DNA of 64,000 bases, from NCBI RefSeq assembly GCF_017897595.1, contig NZ_JAGKIK010000001.1:583687-647686 (forward strand). The letters run 5' to 3'. Both the position numbers and the translations under genes were made by a program. Of the stretch, positions 52,752 through 62,054 are shown piece after piece; within the stretch, counting starts at the first letter, position 1; each line of letters starts with the position of its first letter. The notes under the pieces are model-generated. The model was not told where the DNA came from. It worked only from the letters and a program-made list of their open reading frames with translations, and did no database searches. This DNA comes from Aquimarina sp. U1-2 (GTDB lineage Bacteria; Bacteroidota; Bacteroidia; Flavobacteriales; Flavobacteriaceae).

Positions 52752-53073
52752 TTAAATTAATAGGATGTACACTTACTGCTCCAATGCAATTTCGGCAACA
52801 GGCTAATAAAAGTCCCATCCTGTCATTTTTATTGATCTTCCAATTCTTTGAAGCAATGTCTAATAGCCACCCTTCAGGAATTAAGCCTTCAAAAAAAGGA
52901 AATAATCTGTTATCACGATAGGGTTCCTGTCTAACTGGCATAGTAAATGTTATAAATTGAGTTGAATATTGCTCTATATATTTCTGATCATATTGAAAAA
53001 GATATTCACCATCATCCGTTTCCATCAATACGCCAGATAAAGTATTGTTATATAAAATTCTAGCTTTTCTCAT
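52738..53073 (-). CDS. hipS: HipS-like protein (HipA N-terminal domain)
   Basis: The 111-residue product corresponds to the N-terminal domain of HipA (YNNTLSGVLMETDDGEYLFQYD, TMPVRQEPYRDNRLFPFFEGLIPEGW, IGAVSVHP). In three-gene systems this small protein is the antitoxin that blocks the kinase. Here it overlaps the neighbouring genes by 14 bp on both sides, typical of tight coupling. Confidence 0.85.
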   Translation of the reverse strand: MRKARILYNNTLSGVLMETDDGEYLFQYDQKYIEQYSTQFITFTMPVRQEPYRDNRLFPFFEGLIPEGWLLDIASKNWKINKNDRMGLLLACCRNCIGAVSVHPINLNDDE

Positions 53074-53287
53074 TTATAGTTGTTTTTTGTAATGACATAC
53101 TAGGAACAGGAACCAATTCATGTCCAAACATTTTTAGAACAAGATTTACTTTTTCCATATTCAAATTGGTTTTACCCTGTTCAATTTTTCTTACTACCGT
53201 CAAAGCTACGCCTGCGCGTTCTGCAAACTCCGATTGCGTTAAACCAACTGATTTTCTACGTTCTTTGACAAATGTTGCTAAACTCAT
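53060..53287 (-). CDS. hipB: HipB-like helix-turn-helix antitoxin
   Basis: The 75-residue product has one Xre-type helix-turn-helix (LATFVKERRKSVGLTQSEFAERAGVALTVVRKIEQGKTNLNMEKVNLVLKMFG). It should repress the operon and stabilise the complex. A TATATG-rich direct repeat (AAATATATGTATTTACATATA at about 53328-53347) upstream may be its operator. Confidence 0.85.
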   Translation of the reverse strand: MSLATFVKERRKSVGLTQSEFAERAGVALTVVRKIEQGKTNLNMEKVNLVLKMFGHELVPVPSMSLQKTTINEKS

Positions 53288-53460
53288 AATTATATGTTTT
53301 TAGATATAATTTGTAACGAATATAAAAAAATATATGTATTTACATATAAAAATAGCTGTTTATTTAATTTTATATGCTTTCGAGTATAAATAATCAAGAA
53401 GAAATCAGCTGTATAGATGCTCTTCGTGAAAAAAATAAAAATTACTTGAAGTTCGAACCT

Positions 53461-53632
53461 TTAACCCGCTTTATGCATTAGAAAATCTATTACGGCTTTA
53501 AATTGCTGCAAAACCAAGCACTGCGTTGTATTTTTAAGTTTCACCGTAGCGGTATGCTGAAACTTAGAAAACACTTGGTTTTATGGCATTTTCAACCCTC
53601 ATTACGAAATTCTAATGCATAAACCGGGTTTA
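53461..53632. repeat. MITE-like palindromic repeat, full copy (172 bp)
   Basis: The ends TTAACCCGCTTTATGCATTAGAA and its inverted partner (TTCTAATGCATAAACCGGGTTTAA) pair. Inside, AAAACCAAG pairs with CTTGGTTTT and AAGTTTC with GAAACTT, so the whole element folds into one long stem-loop. It carries no gene. Copies are at 63493 (left part) and 26975 (deleted). Confidence 0.8.
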
Positions 53633-53715
53633 ATATTTTGACATAAAAAGGTTTACAATTTTTTACAAAAAACAAAACCTGTAAATCAATGATTTACAGG
53701 TTTTTGTAAATTATG

Positions 53716-53790
53716 TGGGCGCTGAGGGATTCGAACCCCCGACCCCTTGGGTGTAAACCAAGTGCTCTGAACCAACTGAGCTAAGCGCCC
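53716..53790 (-). tRNA. tRNA-Val (anticodon TAC)
   Basis: The 75-nt gene folds into a cloverleaf: acceptor GGGCGCT/AGCGCCC, D arm AGCTCAGTTGGT, anticodon stem CTTGG/CCAAG around TTTACAC (anticodon TAC), and T arm with GGGTTCGAATCCC. CCA is not encoded. Its 3' end is repeated at 51709. Confidence 0.95.
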
Positions 53791-53859
53791 GCTATCTTGC
53801 GATTGCGGATGCAAATATAAGACAGTTTTACGGTCTACCAAAAGAATTACAGAGAAAAA

Positions 53860-55077
53860 TCAAATAATTTCTGCAACTACAAAAGTACTACCACCTATAT
53901 ATATGACATCCTTTTTTGTAGCTTTCTGTAAAGCAGTGTGATAAGCCTCTGCTACCGATGGATAATCCTTTCCTACTAAACCAAATTTCTCTGCTTGCTT
54001 TCTCAAAAATTTTTCATTTAATCCCCTTGAGATATTAGGTTTTGTAAAATAATAGACAGCCGTGTCTGGAAAAAGTGGTAAAATAGCTTCAAGGTTTTTG
54101 TTAGCCACCAACCCCATAACCATATGAAGTGTTTCATAAGTTTCTTGCTGCAATTGATGCAAAACCATCTGTAAACCATCTATATTATGTGCTGTATCAC
54201 AAATGACTTTAGGTTGCTCGTTTAAAATCTGCCACCTACCCAGCAATCCAGTATTCGCCGTTACGCTATTAAGTCCTTTTTGAACATGTTTATCATTTAG
54301 TTTCCACCCCCGACTCTTTAAGACAGCAATGGCTTGTAAGACCGTTTTTACATTTTCTTTTTGATAATTTCCTTTCAAATCCGTGGTATACCCTTCTTTT
54401 GCGTACTCAGATGCGAAATAAAGGTCACTAGACGTTAATTTTGCCTTCTCGATAAATACATGCTTAGTTTCTGAAGTTGCTTTCCCAATGACAACAGGTT
54501 TATTCTGTTTGATAATCCCTGCCTTTTCGATAGCTATCTTGGTTAACGTATCTCCTAGAAATTCTGTATGATCCAGGCCTATATTCGTTATTACTGAAAC
54601 CTCTGGTGTTACGATATTTGTTGAATCCAATCTACCCCCAAGACCAACTTCAATCACTGCAATATCTACTTTAGACATTGAAAAATATTGAAACGCCATT
54701 CCTACAGTCATTTCAAAAAAAGACAATTGATTGGTTTCAAAATAAGGCTGATGCTCCTGTATAAAATCAATCACATATTCCTTTGAAACCTTATTCCCGT
54801 TAATCCGAATACGCTCCCTAAAATCTTTTAAATGCGGGGATGTATACAACCCAACACGATACCCGGCTTCTTGTAATACAGAGGCCAACATATGACTTGT
54901 TGATCCTTTGCCATTTGTACCACCTACATGTATGCATTTAAAGTTTTTATGAGGGTCTCCAAGATAAGTAGCCAATCGAATTGTGGCATTTAAATCAATT
55001 TTATAAGCACTTGCACCCTGGCGTTGATACATTGGCAAGCGTGTAAACATCCAATCCAGTATCTCCCTATAATTCAT
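53860..55077 (-). CDS. folC: Bifunctional folylpolyglutamate/dihydrofolate synthase
   Basis: The 405-residue product has the Mur-ligase P-loop (HVGGTNGKGSTSHMLASVL), EVGLGGRLDSTNIV, the ITNIGLDHTEFLGDTL motif and the C-terminal CDTAHNIDGLQMVL region. It adds glutamate to dihydropteroate and folates in the cytoplasm. It is 7 bp downstream of the tonB-like gene, forming a common flavobacterial cluster. Confidence 0.94.
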   Translation of the reverse strand: MNYREILDWMFTRLPMYQRQGASAYKIDLNATIRLATYLGDPHKNFKCIHVGGTNGKGSTSHMLASVLQEAGYRVGLYTSPHLKDFRERIRINGNKVSKEYVIDFIQEHQPYFETNQLSFFEMTVGMAFQYFSMSKVDIAVIEVGLGGRLDSTNIVTPEVSVITNIGLDHTEFLGDTLTKIAIEKAGIIKQNKPVVIGKATSETKHVFIEKAKLTSSDLYFASEYAKEGYTTDLKGNYQKENVKTVLQAIAVLKSRGWKLNDKHVQKGLNSVTANTGLLGRWQILNEQPKVICDTAHNIDGLQMVLHQLQQETYETLHMVMGLVANKNLEAILPLFPDTAVYYFTKPNISRGLNEKFLRKQAEKFGLVGKDYPSVAEAYHTALQKATKKDVIYIGGSTFVVAEII

Positions 55078-55084
55078 ATAGCAT

Positions 55085-55981
55085 TTATTCGGAAAGTTTA
55101 AATTGGTAAATTATCGTTCCCACCTGTTTTATCGGCGCATTGGCATCACTATTAAATTTTGTGGCTAATGCGGCTCTTTTAGCCGGCTGCGTCAAACACG
55201 ATGCACTATTTGTAGTTCCTTTAACTCCAGGAGTTGCCTTAATTACATTTCCACTTTGATTAACTTCAATTTTCACTACTACAATACCAGATTCGTTACA
55301 ATCCTGTACAAACTTTTCTTTATTTAATGCTTTGCGACCGCCTAATCGATAGTTTCCATCCCCATCAAGTCCTTTTCCGTTTCCATAATACGATTTGGCG
55401 TTGGGATTCCCCTCTGGATTTCCTTTATCGCCTTGCAACCTATCGTTTCCTTCTCCACCTTTGGCAGTACCGTCATTTTTAGGCCCGTTAGAAAAGCTAT
55501 TCAAAATATCCAAAGTTGATTTGTCAGGTTTGGGATCAGGTATCTTCTCTTCGGCCTTTTTTTCTGAAATTTCTTTTACTGGATTTTCCGTGGATTTTTG
55601 CGCTGTTTTTCTTATGGGTTTCTCTTTACGTTTTTCAATTTTTTTTTGAGATTTTTTCTTTTTTTGATCGACTATGGGAGCATTTTGCATATCCTGAGTA
55701 ACTACCTTTTCTTTAATATTTGGAGAATCATCTTGTGGTTCTTCCGGAAGTGGAGAGGATACTTGTGAAGTTGTTTTCTTGGGAGCTGTTTTTCTCGGTG
55801 TATTAGGTTGAATTTTACCCGAACCTACAGCAGTGGTTCCGAAATTTACTGCAATACCACTTTCTTCTTCAGGATCTATATAATTAAGACTTAGATAGAA
55901 CAACAAAAAAATAAGCCCTAGGTGCAGTAACAGTGTGAGCACAAAGGACTTTCTTTTATGTTTTGTATCTAATTTTAGCAT
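55085..55981 (-). CDS. TonB-like energy transducer
   Basis: The 298-residue product has one N-terminal membrane helix (about 13-31), a long Lys/Pro/Glu-rich linker (KKKSQKKIEKRKEKPIRK) for crossing the periplasm, a Gly-rich stretch and a C-terminal TonB domain (GIVVVKIEVNQSGNVIKA ... GTIIYQFKL). It passes proton-motive energy to outer-membrane receptors. It follows exbD by 1 bp. Confidence 0.9.
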   Translation of the reverse strand: MLKLDTKHKRKSFVLTLLLHLGLIFLLFYLSLNYIDPEEESGIAVNFGTTAVGSGKIQPNTPRKTAPKKTTSQVSSPLPEEPQDDSPNIKEKVVTQDMQNAPIVDQKKKKSQKKIEKRKEKPIRKTAQKSTENPVKEISEKKAEEKIPDPKPDKSTLDILNSFSNGPKNDGTAKGGEGNDRLQGDKGNPEGNPNAKSYYGNGKGLDGDGNYRLGGRKALNKEKFVQDCNESGIVVVKIEVNQSGNVIKATPGVKGTTNSASCLTQPAKRAALATKFNSDANAPIKQVGTIIYQFKLSE

Positions 55982-55982
55982 T

Positions 55983-56375
55983 CTAATCTGGTTTAACTGC
56001 CAGTATCACTTTAAATTTATTTCGGTTTGCAATATCCATAACACTAACTGCTTTTTCGATCGGCACGCCTTCTTCTGCACGAAGTATGATGGTAGGCTCA
56101 TTTTGTCCTTGTAAGCGCGATACCAAGGTCGACTCTAATCTACTCTGACTAATACGCTCATCATCTACATAATACTGAAGTTTATTTGTAATACTAACCG
56201 ATATATTTTGCACATTTGAACTTTTTCCTTTCGCTTTTGGCAGAATTAGATCCAAAGCCTCTGGTGTTATAGCCGGTGATGTGAGTAAAAAAAATACCAA
56301 TAGTAAAAATACGATATCAGTCATAGATGACATACTAAACTCTGGACTTACTTTATTTCTTCCTCTTAGATTCAT
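55983..56375 (-). CDS. exbD: ExbD/TolR-family biopolymer transport protein
   Basis: The 130-residue product has one membrane helix carrying the proton-binding Asp (SSMTDIVFLLLVFFLLTS) and a periplasmic ExbD domain (EPTIILRAEEGVPIEKAVSVMDIA). It works in the proton channel with ExbB. It lies 1 bp after exbB. Confidence 0.93.
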   Translation of the reverse strand: MNLRGRNKVSPEFSMSSMTDIVFLLLVFFLLTSPAITPEALDLILPKAKGKSSNVQNISVSITNKLQYYVDDERISQSRLESTLVSRLQGQNEPTIILRAEEGVPIEKAVSVMDIANRNKFKVILAVKPD

Positions 56376-56376
56376 A

Positions 56377-57078
56377 TTAAGCAGGTTCGTTTAACAAATC
56401 AAGGAAATCTACTGCGTTGGCCTCCATACTATGAACTACCTTATCGGTACGTACTACCAAATGATTGTATCCTATATAGGCTACAATACCTACAACCAGT
56501 CCACCAACTGTAGTGGTCATTGCTGTATAAATACCTTCGGCCAGTACTCCCATATCTGCAGTTCCTGAACTTGATGCCAGGTTATGAAATGCCAAAATCA
56601 TACCAATAACTGTTCCCAAAAAGCCTATCATAGGCGCAGCTCCCGCTACCGTAGCCAAAATACTAACATTTTTTTCGAGCTTATACACTTCAAGTCTACC
56701 AGCATTTTCTATAGCTTTGTTTATATCTTCTAAAGAATGTCCGATCCTAGAGATTCCTTTCTCGGTTAATCGGGCTACCGGATTATTGGTTTGAGCACAT
56801 AAAATTTTTGCAGCTTCAATCTTTCCGCTGGCCACATTGTCTCGTATTTTACTCATAAAACTTTCATCGTACTTTGATGCTGCTTTTATGGCAAATAATC
56901 TTTCAAAGTAAATATAAACGGCAACAAAAAGTAAAACGAAAAGAATAGAAATAATCACTACTGCTCCTGTTCCTCCGCTAAACAGCAGATCCATAATTGA
57001 AAGTGAATTCTGTTCTATTTCTGGTTTAATTTCTTGAGTGTTTTGGGTTATAGCACCAAGCATGGATAAATTCATCAT
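56377..57078 (-). CDS. exbB: ExbB/TolQ/MotA-family proton channel protein
   Basis: The 233-residue product has the MotA/TolQ/ExbB pattern with three helices: GTGAVVIISILFVLLFVAVYIYFERLF, GAAPMIGFLGTVIGMILAFHNLA and EGIYTAMTTTVGGLVVGIVAYIGYNHL. It is the first gene of exbB-exbD-tonB-folC. Confidence 0.93.
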   Translation of the reverse strand: MMNLSMLGAITQNTQEIKPEIEQNSLSIMDLLFSGGTGAVVIISILFVLLFVAVYIYFERLFAIKAASKYDESFMSKIRDNVASGKIEAAKILCAQTNNPVARLTEKGISRIGHSLEDINKAIENAGRLEVYKLEKNVSILATVAGAAPMIGFLGTVIGMILAFHNLASSSGTADMGVLAEGIYTAMTTTVGGLVVGIVAYIGYNHLVVRTDKVVHSMEANAVDFLDLLNEPA

Positions 57079-57145
57079 TTTAGTTTTGTCAATTTAGTGT
57101 TAGTATACTAACGTTATTTCTGTAGGTTAAGTATATAATATAGTG

Positions 57146-58678
57146 TTATAACACATAGATTATCCCTAATAAACCTGCACCTCCAAGCACAATAGTGTAA
57201 GGTAATGCCATTTTTACCATTTTTGTATAAGACAATCCTATTAATGGCGCTAAAGAAGAGGTTAATAAAAATAAGAACGCTGCCTGACCATTAGGTGTTG
57301 CAACACTAGGTAAATTTGTACCCGTATTAATAGCGATAGCTAATTTTTCAAATTGTTCTCGAGAAATCGCTCCGCTATCAAAAGCTTGTTTCACTTCTCC
57401 AATATATACTGTTGCTACAAATACATTGTCGCTAATCATAGATAATATACCATTTGCTGCATAAAACATCGCAGGCTGATCCTCTGGTTTTAGTTGCAGC
57501 GCCCAATCAATAATAGGAGAAAAAAGATGTTGATCATGAATCATCGCCACGATAACAAAAAACACCACTAATAGGCCTGTAAACGGTAGTGCCTCTTCAA
57601 AAGCAGGCCCCAGTTGATGTTCATCTGTGATGCCCATAAATGCAGTTTGTACTATAATTAGAGCTAAGCCTATAAATCCTACCGGAGCTATGTGTAATGC
57701 CAAACCAACAATTAAAAGTATGGCAGAAACTGCTTGTATAATCAATCCGTACTTAGATTGATCAGACCTATTCGCGTCTTCTTCTTCAGTATAACTTTCT
57801 ATTATTCTTCGAGCTACTTCGGGTAATTTTGCCCCAAATCCAAAGGAACCTGTAGCTTCCAAAATTACCGTAGTTAACATTCCTGCTGCTAGAACCGGAA
57901 GCGTTATAGGAGCCATATTTAAAAAGAACTCAATAAAATCCCATCCCATTCTTTCTCCGATCAGTAAATTTTGAGGTTCACCTACTAAGGTGCAGACCCC
58001 TCCCAGAGCCGTCCCTACTACACCATGCATAACCAAGCTTCGTAGAAAACTTCTAAACTGCTCAAGAGTTTCACCACTTAATTCTTTTCTATCCAACACT
58101 CCACTTTCGTCATAATCTCCGGTACCCGAATGGATTTTATGGTACACCCCATAAAACCCTACAGCAACACTAATTAATACCGCGGTTACTGTTAATGCGT
58201 CTAAAAATGCTGATAATACAGCAGACAGAAATACAAATAACAAGGATAACACCAATTTAGATCTAATTTTAGTAAAAACTTTACTAAAAATATACATCAA
58301 TAGGGGTTTCATAAAGTAGATTCCGGCCACCATAAACACCAGCAAGAGGATCACCTCTAGGTTTTGTACTACTTCTAGGTAAACGCCTCCTAATACAGGA
58401 TTTCCAGCTTCGTCAACAACAATGTTATGAGTATCATGATCTATTTTGTACATGGGGTGTGTTAAACCTAAGGCTAAAGCTTCTATCGCTAAGATACCCC
58501 CCGACTGCAATGGATAGCATTTCAATGCCATAGCAAGAGTAAAAATAAACTCCCCAATAAATAGCCATGCCGTGATCATTGGACCTAAAATATAAAAAGA
58601 AAATACATTAAAAATCAAAAATCCGATCATGACGGTTTTAAACCATTTCGGACTACTACCTAGAAAATATTTAAACAT
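57146..58678 (-). CDS. nhaB: Na+/H+ antiporter NhaB
   Basis: The 510-residue product (usual length about 510) has 10-12 membrane helices. It shows the conserved NhaB segments [40 protein letters not shown] and [35 protein letters not shown]. It exchanges cytoplasmic Na+ for protons, which suits a marine host. Confidence 0.93.
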   Translation of the reverse strand: MFKYFLGSSPKWFKTVMIGFLIFNVFSFYILGPMITAWLFIGEFIFTLAMALKCYPLQSGGILAIEALALGLTHPMYKIDHDTHNIVVDEAGNPVLGGVYLEVVQNLEVILLLVFMVAGIYFMKPLLMYIFSKVFTKIRSKLVLSLLFVFLSAVLSAFLDALTVTAVLISVAVGFYGVYHKIHSGTGDYDESGVLDRKELSGETLEQFRSFLRSLVMHGVVGTALGGVCTLVGEPQNLLIGERMGWDFIEFFLNMAPITLPVLAAGMLTTVILEATGSFGFGAKLPEVARRIIESYTEEEDANRSDQSKYGLIIQAVSAILLIVGLALHIAPVGFIGLALIIVQTAFMGITDEHQLGPAFEEALPFTGLLVVFFVIVAMIHDQHLFSPIIDWALQLKPEDQPAMFYAANGILSMISDNVFVATVYIGEVKQAFDSGAISREQFEKLAIAINTGTNLPSVATPNGQAAFLFLLTSSLAPLIGLSYTKMVKMALPYTIVLGGAGLLGIIYVL

Positions 58679-58705
58679 AGTTTGTACTTGGTTATAGGAT
58701 TAATA

Positions 58706-59932
58706 TTACAGCAATTGAGTGAGTGCAATCTCAAATGCCGTTTTGCTTATATTTGTTGTTGTTCGGTTATTACTGTAAATGTTTTGAATTGCTTTTTTTA
58801 TGGTTTCTGAAGTGTCTTTGAAAATAGCTTCATCTGTCATTTGCACTTTTCGCTCCATAAAATATGAAAACACTCGTGCCATACCACAATTAGAAATAAA
58901 ATCAGGAATTAAACTCACGCGTTCGTCGGTCGATTCCATAATAGGACCAAAGAATATTTCTTGATCAGCAAAAGGTACATTGGCCCCGCAAGATATCACT
59001 TCTAATCCTGAAGCAATCATTTGATTAATTTGATCTCTGGTGATTAGCCTGGATGCTGCACAAGGAACGAAAATGGCTGTAGGTAACGACCAGATTTTTT
59101 GGTTTAACTCTTCAAACGGAATAAGGTCATCATGATATAGCTTATTGCCTATTTTATTCAAAAATAATTGCTTTATCTCATTAAAAGTAAAACCATCTTC
59201 ATTGATCAAACCACCGGCATGATCGATAATTCCCACAACTTTTGCACCCATCTCAGAAAGATAATAAGCCGCTGCCGATCCTACGTTACCAAAACCTTGT
59301 ACTACTGCTTTTTTTCCTTCTACATTTCCTCCGTAAATGTCGTAGTAATGTCTTACAGCTTCTGCAACTCCATATCCCGTAATCATATCGGCCACGGTAT
59401 ATTTACGAGAAACATCTGGTGAGAATGTGGTGTTTTCTAACACTTTGATAACCCCTTGTCGTAATTGACCGATTCTATTAATTTTATCGGCATCTGTAGG
59501 TTGAAAATGACCACTAAAAACGCCTTCTTGCGGATGCCATACTCCACATTCCTCAGTTATAGGTATAACTTCATGAATCTCATCGACGTTAAGATCACCA
59601 CCTGTGCCATAATAACTTTTAAGTAATGGAGATACCGCTTTATACCATCGTTTTAGCACATCCTTCTTTCTTGGGTCATTTGGATCAAAATTGATTCCAG
59701 ATTTAGCACCTCCTATTTCTGGTCCAGATACGGTAAACTTTACCTCCATGGTTTTGGCCAGAGAGAGTACTTCGTTCATATCTAATCCCACTCGCATTCT
59801 TGTACCACCACCTGCTGCACCACCACGAAGAGAATTAATAACGGTCCAGCCTTCTGCTTCAGTTTCGGCGTCTTTCCAGTTAAAAACAATTTCTGGCGCT
59901 TTATTTTCGTATTTTTTTAATAAATCTTTCAT
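58706..59932 (-). CDS. Glu/Leu/Phe/Val-type NAD(P)-dependent amino-acid dehydrogenase
   Basis: The 408-residue product has the family's catalytic segment (GGAKSGINFDPNDPRKKDVLKRW, with Lys) and GTGGDLNVDEIHEVIP. A Rossmann domain follows (AVVQGFGNVGSAAAYYLSEMGAKVVGI). It deaminates glutamate or a branched amino acid. It differs from standard GDH in length and in the R-G-G-A-A-G-G-G loop at the start. TATATTTG on the minus strand at 60099-60092 is a likely promoter. Confidence 0.9.
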   Translation of the reverse strand: MKDLLKKYENKAPEIVFNWKDAETEAEGWTVINSLRGGAAGGGTRMRVGLDMNEVLSLAKTMEVKFTVSGPEIGGAKSGINFDPNDPRKKDVLKRWYKAVSPLLKSYYGTGGDLNVDEIHEVIPITEECGVWHPQEGVFSGHFQPTDADKINRIGQLRQGVIKVLENTTFSPDVSRKYTVADMITGYGVAEAVRHYYDIYGGNVEGKKAVVQGFGNVGSAAAYYLSEMGAKVVGIIDHAGGLINEDGFTFNEIKQLFLNKIGNKLYHDDLIPFEELNQKIWSLPTAIFVPCAASRLITRDQINQMIASGLEVISCGANVPFADQEIFFGPIMESTDERVSLIPDFISNCGMARVFSYFMERKVQMTDEAIFKDTSETIKKAIQNIYSNNRTTTNISKTAFEIALTQLL

Positions 59933-60463
59933 GAATAAAATTTCAACTCATTTTATATACTTTCTTTTTTCAACACTACTGTAGACTGCTGCCTCCATTC
60001 AAATTAAAATAATCCTCCTCTCGCGGAGGTTAGAGTTGATTCATAGCACAAGGGTAATAGCATTCATAAAATTAAGTCAAAAGTAACTTCACAAATATAA
60101 AAAACTTAATATGGCAAAGACCTAAATGCAACTAAAATTATTTAAAGAATATTCCTGTGTTTTACCAGGTCATTTGGATTTGAATTCGCTATGTAAAACT
60201 TCTTTCAAGAAATGTTTTTTTTACCGTTTCAAAGAGTAACCTCAAAATAACTTGCCAGCGTTAAAATCATACCTTTAGTGTATCAAAAATGATAGATATA
60301 CATCTAAAAATTTAGGTCTCATCAAAAAACAAAAAAAACATTAAAACTATCATATTATCACTTATATTTGTAAGATTATTAAAAATAACCGGTTTATCTC
60401 GATTTATTTTTATTAAAATGTACAAATCGCGTGTTATGCACGCACAGTAAATAACGATGAAAT
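59933..60463. other. Divergent promoter region
   Basis: This 531-bp gap holds no gene. It has -7 boxes for both sides: TATATTTG on the minus strand at 60099-60092 and TATATTTG on the plus strand at 60363-60370. A short CCTCCTCTCGCGGAGG palindrome-like stretch lies near 60013. Confidence 0.5.
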
Positions 60464-61606
60464 ATGGACTTTAAATTATCCGAAGAACAAGTAATGATAC
60501 GAGATGCTGCTCGTGATTTTGCTAAAGCCGAATTATTACCTGGAGTAATTGAACGTGACAATAAACAAGAGTTTCCGAAAGAACAAGTTAAAAAAATGGG
60601 AGATCTTGGATTTTTAGGAATGATGGCCTCTCCAGAGTATGGCGGCGGTGGCATGGATACACTTTCATATGTTTTGGTAATGGAAGAGTTATCCAAAATA
60701 GACGCATCATCATCTGTAATTGTATCTGTCAACAATTCATTGGTATGTTGGGGACTTGATACCTATGGTACACCAGAGCAAAAAGAAAAATACCTTTCTA
60801 AATTGACCACCGGAGCATCTATTGGTGCCTTTTGCTTATCAGAGCCAGAGGCCGGAAGTGATGCAACTTCACAAAAAACAACTGCCATTGACAAAGGCGA
60901 TCATTATATCTTAAACGGAACTAAAAATTGGATTACCAATGGAGCAAGTTCTGATTATTACCTAGTCATCGCCCAGACCGATAAAGAAAAAAAACACCGG
61001 GGAATCAACGCTTTTATCGTTGAAAAAGGCTGGGAAGGTTTTGAAATTGGTCCAAAAGAAGACAAGTTAGGTATTCGAGGTAGTGATACACATTCGCTTA
61101 TTTTTAACGACGTAAAAGTGCCTAAAGAAAATCGTATCGGTGATGATGGTTTTGGATTTAAATTTGCTATGAAAACTCTTGCTGGAGGACGTATTGGTAT
61201 AGCCGCCCAAGCATTAGGTATCGCTGCGGGCGCATATGAACTCGCTAAAGAATATGCCAAAGTTCGAAAGGCTTTTGGTACCGAAATAATGAATCATCAA
61301 GCTATTGCCTTTAAACTTGCTGATATGCACACTCAAATTGAAGCTGCAAGAATGTTGGTTTACAAAGCCGCCATGGATAAAGATAATCATGAAAACTATG
61401 ACCTCTCTGGGGCTATGGCCAAATTGTATGCTTCACAAGTAGCCATGGATGTTACTGTCGAAGCGGTACAAGTTCATGGTGGTAATGGTTTTGTAAAAGA
61501 ATACCATGTCGAACGCTTAATGCGAGATGCAAAAATTACTCAGATCTATGAAGGAACCAGCGAAATACAAAAAATCGTAATTTCACGAAGTATTTTAAAA
61601 GATTAA
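60464..61606 (+). CDS. Acyl-CoA dehydrogenase
   Basis: The 380-residue product is a full-length acyl-CoA dehydrogenase: FCLSEPEAGSDATSQKTTA for FAD and substrate, NGTKNWITNG, VHGGNGFVKEYHVERLMRDAKITQIYEGTSEIQ with the catalytic Glu in IYEG, and KAFGTEIMNHQAIAFKLADM. It oxidises short or branched acyl-CoA in fatty- or amino-acid breakdown, passing electrons to ETF. Confidence 0.93.
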   Translation: MDFKLSEEQVMIRDAARDFAKAELLPGVIERDNKQEFPKEQVKKMGDLGFLGMMASPEYGGGGMDTLSYVLVMEELSKIDASSSVIVSVNNSLVCWGLDTYGTPEQKEKYLSKLTTGASIGAFCLSEPEAGSDATSQKTTAIDKGDHYILNGTKNWITNGASSDYYLVIAQTDKEKKHRGINAFIVEKGWEGFEIGPKEDKLGIRGSDTHSLIFNDVKVPKENRIGDDGFGFKFAMKTLAGGRIGIAAQALGIAAGAYELAKEYAKVRKAFGTEIMNHQAIAFKLADMHTQIEAARMLVYKAAMDKDNHENYDLSGAMAKLYASQVAMDVTVEAVQVHGGNGFVKEYHVERLMRDAKITQIYEGTSEIQKIVISRSILKD

Positions 61607-62054
61607 AACACATTTACCACACGGATTATATAAGATCTGTCAGATTTTAAAATGCTAACAGATCTTTTACTGTGTACTCGCGATAGCTTTATCATGTCTT
61701 CAAAAAATACGAGTGCCCTTGAAGTAAACTTATGAGGTATCTTGGGCCGAAAACTAATTTTATACTAAAGCATTTTTTTGTTACATAGTCTCTGCTACGA
61801 AACTCAAGAATGTTAAAAGTAAATAAAAAAGATCATTTTGCAACCAATTATACAAAGTTAAGATGAGTTCTGAAGCAAATTTTCTAGTATTTAAAGCTTG
61901 TAGCATCGTGTACATCAATTACCTTCGAGGCAGAACCCCTTTAGTATCTGTTTTTCAATATTTCATCTTGCATAAAGCAAAAAAAATCATAAAAGCTAAG
62001 GTTAATGTATAGAATACTGTATTATTGCTACACAAGTTCAAATCTTAAAGCCAT
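61607..62054. other. Gap with terminator
   Basis: There is no coding region with support. It begins with a strong terminator (61632-61668); the rest is AT-rich leader of the next gene. Confidence 0.5.
61632..61668 (+). terminator. Rho-independent terminator after acyl-CoA dehydrogenase
   Basis: AAGATCTGT pairs with ACAGATCTT, with TTT following. The loop is 17 bases. Confidence 0.8.
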
